Shown here: positions 54,666 to 64,000 of the stretch, in pieces
Position numbering within the stretch: position 1 is the first letter of the stretch
How the letters are laid out: every line of letters starts with the position of its first letter
Assembly (NCBI GenBank): GCA_033065855.1
Contig: JAVXUO010002851.1
Coordinates: 62,001-126,000, forward strand
Length of the DNA: 64,000 nucleotides
From: Escallonia rubra
Lineage: Eukaryota; Streptophyta; Magnoliopsida; Escalloniales; Escalloniaceae
Direction: 5' to 3'
Made by a program: the position numbers and the translations under genes
Notes under the pieces: generated by a model
The model's input: the letters and a program-made list of their open reading frames with translations, nothing else
Databases searched by the model: none
Told to the model about the DNA's origin: nothing

Positions 54666-57633
54666 AGTCCTGATAGAATGAATCGACAGTACAGACCCAC
54701 GCAGGGGTCATATTACCTAGTAGTGATAAGATCATCGGAATCTCACACAGACTCTAAATCGTTCCCGAACATGCTACGGTTCATTGTCACCTGCAAAAGG
54801 GAGCCAAACGAAGGGTGAGCTTTTGAGAGCTCAGTAGGGTCGTACAAGTACTACAACAAGAATTACCAAACGACTCCAAAGGATCCAACTGACGATAATT
54901 TCCGAAATACCACAAAACAACTTGAAGAGCTCAATGATTCCTGAAATAATCCAATTCATCATAAATAGATACCAAAATATATAATCATAAATACACTGAC
55001 TAGTCCGTCAAGGTACCAGTCCAAGCCAATACACCGGCTAGTCCGTCAAGGTACTAGCCCACGCCAACACACTGACTAGTCCGTCAAGATAATACTAGCC
55101 CAATTCAATACACCGGCTAGTCCGACAAGGCACTAGCCCACACCAATACGCCGACTAGTCCGTCAAGGCACTAGCCCACACCAGTATGCCGGCTAGTCCG
55201 TCAAGGCACTAGCCCACACCAATATCCTTCAATATATATATACCATCTTCCGCCGAACACACCAATGTAAATTCTCATGTCAATGTGCAGAATGAAAACA
55301 ATTAGATAATGCAACATGTCATTCAATGCTCGATAGACAATAGTTAATGAGCACATGTAAGAGTTTCAACAAACGTTTTATGGATCAACGAAAGGTTTTT
55401 AAGGCAAGTAAGGCAACTTGTATCAACATAATAGAGCCCAAACGAATAGCGATAACAAAGCAAAATAATATACAATTATCAAATTTGATCAGCATGATAT
55501 AACAGGCGAGCATCACAAGATTTCTACATAACCGATTTAGGTTCGATATTGAGATTTTCTGGGCAATAACATGTTGATATCAATTCATACTTCAGAGTTC
55601 GACATTAGTGATAAGTAAATCAAGAAGTACTTACGAGAACGAATTATCAAAATAAGGGTTCGGACGAAAGTCCTTACCCAGGGTTCAGATAGAATCCCTT
55701 ACCTAGATCCGCAGCTAAATTATCTACCGGAAGTCCTTAACTTTGACCTAAATGAAATAATTGAATCATTAGAACACAGACTATAGAAAAATGTTATAAC
55801 TTAATACAAACTCACGCATACTCCTAAAATGAATCTCCCTCACCGCGTATGTACAATTACCAAAATGCCCTTAGGTGTAAAATTACCAAAATGCCACTCT
55901 CGGACTTAAATCACCCAAACAGCCTTCTCGTGCGTAGAATCACCCAAATAAACTTATTATATGTAAATTTACGCAAAAATCTCTTTCTTAGGTCAAATTA
56001 CCGTGCCTCATTCCGGTGCCGGAAAAGCCACCTTTTCCGGCCATTTCCCTGTTGCCGACCCTCAGAAGCCCACACAACCACCGACCGCCCCGTTTACCCA
56101 TCAGAACCACCGGCCGAGACCTCTGGAATCACCAGTCCTCCCAACAGCCAACCTAGTCCCTCAGCCATCTACAATCGGAGGAGAACCTAAACCATCAACA
56201 AATCTTGGAGCCTCTCAATCACTGGCAATCGCGTTCCCGCAAAACCACAAACTAAAACCAACCTTAACCTAACAGCTACCAACCTTCAAATGCAACCCTC
56301 AACAACTTTCTAGGGCAAGGGGGAATCGACTAGGGGGGAGGGGGAATCAAAACCCTAGAAGAAAAAAATCCTTACCCTAGACTCATCGTCCCAAGACCAA
56401 CCCATGGCAGCGTAACCCACTCGAATGCCGTTAGCGAAATTAACCAACACCCAAAGCCCGCACCACAACCCAACAACGACCACCTCAAGGATTAGACAAC
56501 TTAACCCCTTTCAACAAGCTCCAACCGCTAGCCAGCACTGGAAATGATGGACACCAAACCGATTACAAGCCGTCAAAGCAACAACGCCCGTCCAGCTCCC
56601 CATCGCCTCCCAGATCCACATGCAAAACCAAAACTAGACCATAAGCTACTGTACCACAACATCCTAATCTATGTTACCACACGCCGGAGGAGACCGACGG
56701 TGGCAGCGGAGACGCTTCGTCTACTAGGGAGAGGAGATGAGTTTTTCTCGCAAAGAGTTGAGAGCTTTTTTTTGTTCACTATTTCCTCTCTTGAACACCC
56801 TTATACACATTATATTTCATATACATCTACTTAACACACACAATTTACACACATATACACCCACCACGCAAGAACACACACACTGTTACATGATTCCCAC
56901 TCCCTGCGCAATCACAGTTCTTCATTCTTACCCCTTACCAGCCCACAACTCAATTAACCATTGATTTAATGACTCGATTTACATGATTTCAGGGCTAAAC
57001 CCCTTTACTCGAAGTATCAATTCCCCAAAAATATTTCCCTCCCAACATGGTTTCACAGCCATGTTCATGGCCAAATCATATGCTCCACAGTGATCGAAAA
57101 CACACCTAGACTCCGCTAACAAATACTAGAACATGACTACTAGGAGCTAGGTAACTCACCTCTCGAAATTAAGCTCGATTTTCCCTTTTTTTTCTGGTTT
57201 TTTTCCCCTTCCCCGAGAAGCTCTGTTCTGCTCCACTCGCATTGTTCTTCCCTTGTGTTCTTCCTTTGTTTCCCCAATTTTTTTTCTCTATTTTCCTCTT
57301 ACTTTTATTTTCCTTAACAAACTTATCTTCTTCCATAGTTTATTGTTAAAGGCATTAGTCATCACACCAAATAACAAGAGGTGTCACTCCCAGATTAGTT
57401 TTCTCTAAACATTTGACACCTTATACCATTTTCCCCATAATTGCAAATTAACCCCTCAAAAATTCCATAGTTACGAAATAACCCCAAACTTTTCAAAAAT
57501 TATATTTTTGCCCCAAAATTATATTAAGCGTCGATACTCTACTAATACTCGAGCATTGTCCAAAATTATCGCCAGTTTATTTTTCGGAGCCTGGATGATT
57601 ACTTTAATCGTTCCCAAAGTTTGGGGCATTACA
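54666..57633 (-). repeat. 3' LTR of a long-LTR Ty3/gypsy element (truncated)
   Basis: On the minus strand it begins TGTAATGCCCCAAACTTTGG at 57633, after a purine-rich AAGGGAGGAAG tract. It matches the 5' LTR from 61551 to the window end, with an interruption there. The last 200 bases of the LTR (61351-61550 in the other copy) are missing: the match stops at 54666 against copia sequence. LTR length would be about 3.2 kb. It contains 38-bp minisatellites. Open frames such as 55849-56190 are not convincing genes. Confidence 0.8.
54995..55228. repeat. 38-bp minisatellite in the gypsy 3' LTR
   Basis: CGGCTAGTCCGTCAAGGCAC followed by TAGCCCACACCAATACGC, about six diverged units. The other LTR has an expanded array at 61880-62155. 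Confidence 0.9.
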
Positions 57634-60235
57634 TTCTTCCTCCCTTATAAAAAATTTGTCCCCGAAATTTGTTCGCGGATATCCCAAAATGACTAGGCAC
57701 TACACTTCTATGGCGTCACTCTGATAACTACCATATCGTAGCTGAGCTACCTCTAACTTTCATACCCAAATTCCTATTCCACGAATACTCGAACGCAACT
57801 ATTTATATTTAAATCGTAATGCTGAACTGAAACCCTATCCGGCCAACACTTCGCTCTAACTTTTCTATAACCTACTGAGCAGAGCCTACACCACTCTGAA
57901 TTCCGTGCATATCCACAGATTAAGTCAAGCTCTAATACGAAAAACTTTTACTGCACCTTATTGATAATATACCCAAAATTTTATCCTTTGTACTACTCAC
58001 TTAATGATTGTAAGCTTAATCCCAGGCTCAAGGTGCATTAAAACGCTAAGCGATAGTCGCGTGTGACTTGCAGTCTAGCAAGGTTATCATGAGTAGGGTA
58101 ACCAATTCATACAAGCACGTACACCTCACAGCAGACATCAAAACTGTAGCTAGTAGGATTTCACCGCACACTCTAATACCTCAAAACAATGAGTCCAAAT
58201 CGTTGCTAAGTTCATCACCGAGAAATTGTTCTTTTAACATAGCTATGTATTGCATACTCATGGGTCTGCGTACACTTCACAGAACGACAGAAAACTATAA
58301 CCACTATGGTCTTGCTGCGCGCTCTGGTGTCTTAAATCAAATAGGTCCAAACCGTTACCCGAGTCATTACAGAGAGATGTTTTGTCTTAACACAACGCGA
58401 AATATGATTTCACACTCACATGTCTTGCACTTCCACTAGAGTTTAAAGCTCTACATTATCACATCACTTCTGATTCACATTTACATTATTTACCAAAAAT
58501 CTTATAGTCATATCCTTCAGTCATCTATTTCGGTTAAACGTTTAAAACCTTTCAGTTCCCCAAAACAAATAACCAGTGGTCTATTATCGCGGGTTCAGCC
58601 AAATTTTCATCTCATACCGAATCATCAAATAGCTTATCCAAACCTAATCCATGTTCCCAGAGTCTATACTCGCTCACAGATTACCCGAGGCTTAGGACTC
58701 TACCTAACCTCATATCCAGGAAGGGGAAACTATGCAAATAATGATAATAATAATCGCAATCAAGCAGTCAAAACCATGAAAATTCTTAACAAAAATCATG
58801 CATATTGGCTCTCGGGGTTCACAACAAAATTCAATTCTGTGAGATTCTAGAAGAACAACAGACATAGAAACGATGATATAGGTCTGGCGAAGCCAAGTCA
58901 ACCCAACGACTCGGAGCAATCAAAATCAGAAGGAGTTATTGGTCCTTAATAAGATTCGTAGCTTTCACATGGCCAGTGGGTCAGATACTACCCCATCAAG
59001 TCCAAATGGATTCGGAAGGACAAATAAATATCTCGGAAAGGAATAAGACAACTCTGCATGAACAACATCTTTTCTGACGTCTCAGCGTAAGTTGACATTC
59101 AATTAAGTCGTCCTTGAATTCAACAGACAAAAGAACAAACAACCGACAAGATGGAATTTTAAATACCCCATCGTAATCCCAAATCAATTCTCAGTCTTGA
59201 CAACCATCATTTTTCAAAACACTATTCTTACTCATAAATTAAATCACCAACCTAACTACTGCTCAGACCTTATAAACTTCCCATATACGACTAGGGTTTC
59301 CCCTGATAATACACGGATGCGTGATTAGCAAATCATAAATTCATACCTAGTATGATATCAAAATCCTGAACAACAAATAGAGTGAGGTCCATAGAAAAGT
59401 CTTTATCCCAAACATAGACTGTATATTCACAGAGAACCACAAAACAGTCGAAAACTCTCCCAACGGAGTACTTATCACAATATCAGTTCTTAAAGAACGG
59501 ATCTTTATCCTCAATCTCTATGCCAAAGTAACAGATGTAAGGAAATATTACGCTCCAAACTTAAATAGTATACACGCATCTAATGGGTTAACATGTGGTG
59601 TACCTGGCACCACATCATCGGATGCGACAACATCCTAAGCACACATTAAACAAACTCTAACTAATATTTTGCGCCTCATCCCCTACTAACCTTGTCCTCT
59701 TCCTGTCGAGGAACACTGCTCGCTATTACACTAGCTATAGGTACACGACAGATTATTTCTCACAAGCCAACAGTTTCGAACTTAATGCTCCACATTGTCA
59801 TGCCTAACACATCATCCGGTCACTTTATTGCATAACTCACCACTCTGATTTATATTCGCATTTACCACATGAGGTGGACAAAAAATTGACCCGCCACCCT
59901 GACCAGTACTCTATGCAGGTCAAACTTCGGAACTCTGAAATGTTTCAACTCTAGTACTCTGAACTGATCGAGCGCCTATACCCTGTGCTCCCCTAAATCC
60001 CATATCATGTTTCAATTGAATTTCAGAACTCTATTCGAATCTCAGAATCACTAAAGTGAAGTGGGCCTGAATCCCTAATTGTGCCCCAGCCTTTAACCTT
60101 GGGCACCATGCTGTGCCGACTATAAAAACTTTTTGCTAACGACTGTTAGCTCCTACAAATCTGTTCGAGAAAAATTCTTACTTACCTTTCTTCTATCTGG
60201 CATGTGCTTACTCATGCCTTCCTCCATTGTCAGAC
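57634..60235 (-). pseudogene. Decayed Ty3/gypsy pol region
   Basis: Just above the 3' LTR the minus strand reads NKFRGQIFYKGGRM, the usual end of the polyprotein before the polypurine tract. Around 59290-59560 it reads FSMDLTLFVVQDFDIILGMN, matching the 'L.V....FDVILGMDWL' of the aspartic protease. A Cys/His-rich remnant lies near 59820-59890. Reverse transcriptase and integrase are not recognisable in the remaining 1.5 kb, so most of pol is deleted or decayed. The internal region is only 3.7 kb. Confidence 0.55.
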
Positions 60236-60911
60236 TTAAAATGTTCCAAAACACATACCAAATAAAGACATTCCACATAGGTCATCAGCTGGGATCACCG
60301 CATCTCTCAATCCAGGCCTAAGCCCCCACTCAGACTTCTGGCATCTATTTGCCTTCGTCGATAACATCCTTACTGCGAATTTAGCGAGACAATAAATCCT
60401 CATTTCAAATTCTTCTATCGACTCCTGATATGTTTGTGTCACATTAAACAAATCCCTTTGCATCTGTTTATAAAATCTCGGACAAATACCGATAAAAAAT
60501 AATTCTCTAAACTATTCCCAAGGGATATTAATCAATTGCTGGTGAGTCAGACTTTTCGCTACCATTTTCAACCATTGATTGGTCTCCCCTCTTAGTTTAT
60601 ATACAAAAAATTCAATCTTTCATCACTTCACTTACAGTTGCTCAAAATTTATACGATCAATTGCTCAAAATTTCCTCAATTTTGCTAATCCAGTTCACTG
60701 TCCTTATAGGGTCCAGCAACCCCCTGTAGCTAGTCATTTCATCTATTAAGTTCACCCAAGATACTCTCATCTCGAGGTTATAGTTATGGTTGGGCCGGCA
60801 TTCGATACTCCTTGCAGCTGGTTGGCCAGGTTCTGTGTCATCAAAGTCGGAATCAGGTTCATAGTTTTCAGAATCATAATCATCAGTTCTTGGTCCTGCT
60901 GTTTCCCCCAA
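60236..60911 (-). pseudogene. gag: Ty3/gypsy gag remnant
   Basis: Two frames on the minus strand. 60657-60911 starts MGETAGPRTDDYDSENYEPD (acidic) and contains GLLDPIRTVNWISKIEEIL, the 'G..DP..A..W...ME.IF' entry of the retrotransposon gag domain. 60236-60463 reads RDLFNVTQTYQESIEEFEMR followed by IYCLAKFA and EWGLRPGLRD, the 'L.QG..SV.EYE..F..LSRFA...F..GLRPEIR' part. A gap with frameshifts separates them. It is not functional. Confidence 0.8.
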
Positions 60912-61336
60912 TTAGGTAGAGGTGCCCCTCTACAATCATAAAACCTCCATACAGTACATGGTCCAATCTAAAGATTGTTGGGTTAAGTCTTTCCAACACA
61001 GGGAAAAATTCATAAATCCTTACTCATCTCATACAAACCTGTTAGAATCTCATCTATCAGGGACCCCAACCCTCCATACTATCGCCACTGCCAGAGCTTC
61101 GAGTACCGACCATATCGATACAGTTATCAATGTCACACTACACGTGTCTAAAGAACAGTACATATAAAACTTAAGGCAAACTACTTAACTTTAACGGCAG
61201 ACTTCTTAACACTACCATCATCCTCCCCCATTCTCATTAACCAGAATATGATTCTACGGAATCGGGTTATCTACACTCGGTGGTTTCGTGCCTACAGAAT
61301 CATATGCCTACACTCTTAATACCACAACACCGAATT
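60912..61336 (-). other. Leader between PBS and gag of the gypsy element
   Basis: About 425 bases with no supported ORF; expected to hold the packaging region of the element. Confidence 0.5.
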
Positions 61337-61348
61337 GCTCTGATACCA
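61337..61348 (-). other. Primer binding site, initiator tRNA-Met
   Basis: TGGTATCAGAGC on the minus strand begins two bases after the LTR end (...GGCTGTTACA). This is the standard plant complement to the 3' end of initiator tRNA-Met. Confidence 0.9.
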
Positions 61349-61879
61349 ACTGTAACAGCCCCGAAAATCTGAAGCTCCGCCGCCCCGAACTCCTGGGTCG
61401 TTAACCTACCTGATCACATCAACCTGTCATATCATGTTCCCTACCACATACTTTAAACCGTCTAATCCAATACTAATACAAATTCCTTAAAATACAAGGT
61501 TTCAATAACTGTTCAACTTAACTATTAAAACCTAGGTTCTCAATAACTGGAGTCCTGATATAATGAATCGACATTACAGACCCACGCAGGAGTCACATTA
61601 CCTAGTAGTGATTGGCTCATCGGAATCTCACACAGACTCTAAACCGTTCTCGAACATGTGACGGTTCATCGTCACCTGCAGAAGGGAGCCAAACGAAGGG
61701 TGAGCTTTTGAGAGCTCAGTAAGGTCGTACAAGGACTACAACAAGAATTACCAAACGACTCCAAAGGATCCAACTGACGATGATTTTTAAAATACCTCAA
61801 AACAACTTGAAGAGCTCAATGATTCCCGAAATAATCCAATTCATCATAAATAGATACCAAAATATATAATCATAAATAC

Positions 61880-62155
61880 ACCGACTAGTGCGTCAAGGTA
61901 CCAGTCCACGCCAATACACCGGCTAGTCCGTCAAGGTACTAGCTCCCGACAATACTCCGGCTAGTCCGCCAAAGCACTAGCCCACACCAATACGCCGGCT
62001 AGTCCGTCAATGCACTAGCCCACACCAGTTCGCCAGCTAGTCCATCAAGGCACTAGCCCACACAGGACTAGCCCACACTAGTACGCCGGCTAGTCCGTCA
62101 AGGCACTAGCCCACACCAGTACGCCGGCTAGTCCTTCAAGGCACTAGCCCACACC
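61880..62155. repeat. 38-bp minisatellite in the gypsy 5' LTR
   Basis: Seven or so units of CGGCTAGTCCGTCAAGGCAC followed by TAGCCCACACCAGTACGC; one unit is shortened (near 62060), showing recent rearrangement relative to the 3' LTR. Confidence 0.9.
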
Positions 62156-62555
62156 AATATCCTTCAATATATATATACCATCTTCCGCCGAACACACCAA
62201 TGTAAATTCTCATGTCAATGTGCAGAATGACAACAATTAGATAATGCAAAATGTCATTCAATGCTCGATAGACAATAGTTAATGAGCACATGTAAGAGTT
62301 TCAACAAACGTTTTATGGATCAACGAAAGGTTTTTAAGGCAAGAAATGCAACTTGTACCAACATAATAGAGCCCAAACGAATAGCGATAACAAATCAAAA
62401 TAATATACAATTATCAAATTTGCTCAGCATGATATAACAAGCGAGCATCACAAGATTTCCACATAACAGATTTAGGTTCGATATTGGGATTTTCTGGGCA
62501 ATAACATGCTGATATCAATTCATATTTCAGAGTTCGACATTAGTGATAAGTAAAT

Positions 62556-63532
62556 GGGATAATACCATTTTACTCCCCTGAACTATCCCCGTTTTGTTAT
62601 TTTGGTCCCTGAACTTTAAAATTCGTTAAATCAGTCCATGTACTTTGCATCGTCATTAATTTAGTCCCTCCGTTAGGATTTCTGTTAAAACTCGGGGGTA
62701 TTTTAGTCAAATCATGAAAAATATGGGATAATACCATTTTAGTCCCCTGAACTATCCCCGCTTTTTTATTTTGGTCCCTGTACTTTAAAATGCGTTAAAT
62801 CAGTCCATGTATTTTGCATCGTCATTAATTTAGTCCCTCCGTTAACATTTCTGTTAAAACTCAGGGGTATTTTAGTCAAATAATGAAAAAATATTTCATA
62901 TCTCTTCCCTTTCTACCTTCCCCCAACCCACACCACCCCCTCCCCCTACCCCCCCCCCCCCCCCGGTCGCCTTTCCACCATTGCTACCACCACCATAAAT
63001 CAACCATCACCACCAGCCGTTCGATCACCACCATTCTCAGCCACAAAAAGACCTGTTCATCATACCTGCCATTAACCCCCCACTCTCCCCCATTCTTCTT
63101 TTTGGTGGTGGCTGCTAGGATGGAGAAGAGAGGGAGGAAAGGAAGACGGGGAAGGGAGAAGAGAGAGAAAGGTAAGGGGGAGAGGTTGAGGACTATAAGG
63201 CTAGGGCTTGACTGAAATATCCCTAAATTTTTAACAGAAATGCTAACGGAGGGACTAAATTAATGACGATGCAAAGTACATGGACTGATTTAACGCATTT
63301 TAAAGTACAGGGACCAAAATAAAAAACGGGGATAGTTCAGGGGACTAAAATGGTATTATCCCATATTTTTTCATGATTTGACTAAAATACCCCCGAGTTT
63401 TAACAGAAATGCTAACGGAGGGACTAAATTAATGACGATGCAAAGTACATGGACTGATTTAACGAATTTTAAAGTTCAGGGACCAAAATAACAAAATGGG
63501 GATAGTTCAGGGGAGTAAAATGATATTATCCC
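62556..63532. mobile_element. Mutator-type TIR element with doubled arms
   Basis: Begins GGGATAATACCATTTTA and ends with its inverse, flanked by 9-bp duplications TAAGTAAAT (62547-62555) and TGAGTAAAT (63533-63541, one mismatch); the uninterrupted site is visible in the other LTR near 55610. Each arm is a tandem pair of about 170-base repeats: 62556-62724 and 62725-62894 on the left, about 63210-63362 and 63363-63532 inverted on the right. The centre (62895-63209) has a C-run and a CACCACC-rich block turning purine-rich. No transposase is encoded. Confidence 0.88.
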
Positions 63533-64000
63533 TGAGTAAATCAAGAAGTACTTACTACGAGAACGAATTATCAAAATAAGGGTTCGGACGAAAGTTCTTA
63601 CCCAGAGTTCAGATAGAATCTCTTACCTGGATCCACAGCTAAATTATGTACCGGAAGTCCTTAACTTTGACCTAAATGAAATAATTGAATCATTAGATCA
63701 CAGACTATAGAAAAATGTTATAACTTAATACAAACTCACGCATACTCCTAAAATGAATCTCCCTCACCGCGTATGTACAATTACCAAAATGCCCTTAAGT
63801 GTAAAATTACCAAAATGTCACTCTCGGACTTAAATCACCCAAATAGGCTTCCCGTGCGTAGAATCAGCCAAATAAACTTATTGTATGTAAATTTACACAA
63901 AAATATCTTTCTTAGGTCAAATTGCCAAAATACCCCTTCGGGGTGGCAAATTACCAAAATACCCCCCCGTTACACTTAAATCATCAAAATAATCTTTCTA

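Larger units (their letters stand above)
61351..64000 (-). repeat. 5' LTR of the Ty3/gypsy element (runs off the window)
   Basis: The plus strand starts TGTAACAGCCCCGAAAATCT at 61351, which is the LTR's 3' end in element orientation. It matches 54666-56004 of the other LTR from 61551 on, interrupted by a 977-base insertion at 62556-63532. The LTR's start lies beyond the window. Confidence 0.85.

Noticed and set aside
55849..56834. Open frames of 89-113 codons inside the gypsy LTR
   Set aside because: They lie in LTR sequence, start just before LTR-conserved non-coding repeats, and carry no domain.

Overview
The window is plant nuclear DNA. It holds two intronless NDR1/HIN1-like genes, pieces of other plant genes (fatty acyl-CoA reductase, a GRF zinc finger, plant mobile domain-like remnants), AT-rich intergenic sequence, and many plant transposable elements: a Ty3-type element with gag only, Ty1/copia, a long-LTR Ty3/gypsy element, L1-type and RTE-type LINE remnants, hAT, Mutator-type TIR elements, Stowaway MITEs and a possible Helitron. 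An angiosperm is clear; the species is not. No rRNA, tRNA or CRISPR array was recognised. Only the two NDR1/HIN1-like genes (18.2-18.8 kb and 33.8-34.5 kb, both minus strand) look like intact host genes.

Layout. 1-3.4 kb: decayed coding-like sequence and microsatellites. 3.4-4.8 kb: an inverted, truncated LTR lying against the first two exons of a fatty acyl-CoA reductase gene (4.8-5.1 kb). 7.4-16.8 kb: a complete non-autonomous LTR retrotransposon (TG...CA LTRs, 5-bp ACCAC target duplication, PBS, PPT, one gag ORF, no pol). 16.8-18.2 kb: AT-rich flank. 18.2-18.8 kb: first NHL gene. 19-33.7 kb: gene-poor sequence with Stowaway and Mutator-type MITEs, an RTE remnant and one unidentified ORF pair. 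33.8-34.5 kb: second NHL gene. 35-41.5 kb: GRF zinc-finger fragment, plant-mobile-domain-like remnants and a 1.7-kb hAT element with an 8-bp target duplication. 42-43 kb: a diverged tandem repeat. 44.7-46.6 kb: a second hAT element. 47.7-50.2 kb: an L1-type LINE remnant whose C-terminal segment is duplicated on either side of an LTR fragment. 50.6-51.1 kb: Helitron-like ends. 51.2-54.6 kb: the 3' part of a Ty1/copia element. 54.7-64 kb: a long-LTR Ty3/gypsy element on the minus strand, its 5' LTR interrupted by a Mutator-type element with doubled arms.

The most unusual observation is in the 5' LTR of the gag-only element. From about 7.54 to 8.52 kb it reads as a fine mosaic of LTR sequence and the unique sequence that lies beyond the 3' LTR (17.0-18.1 kb). 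The matching words keep the same order and are anchored at the insertion site. This is what a consensus would look like if reads from an empty-site haplotype were merged with reads from a filled-site haplotype, so the insertion may be heterozygous and this part of the LTR may not exist as written.
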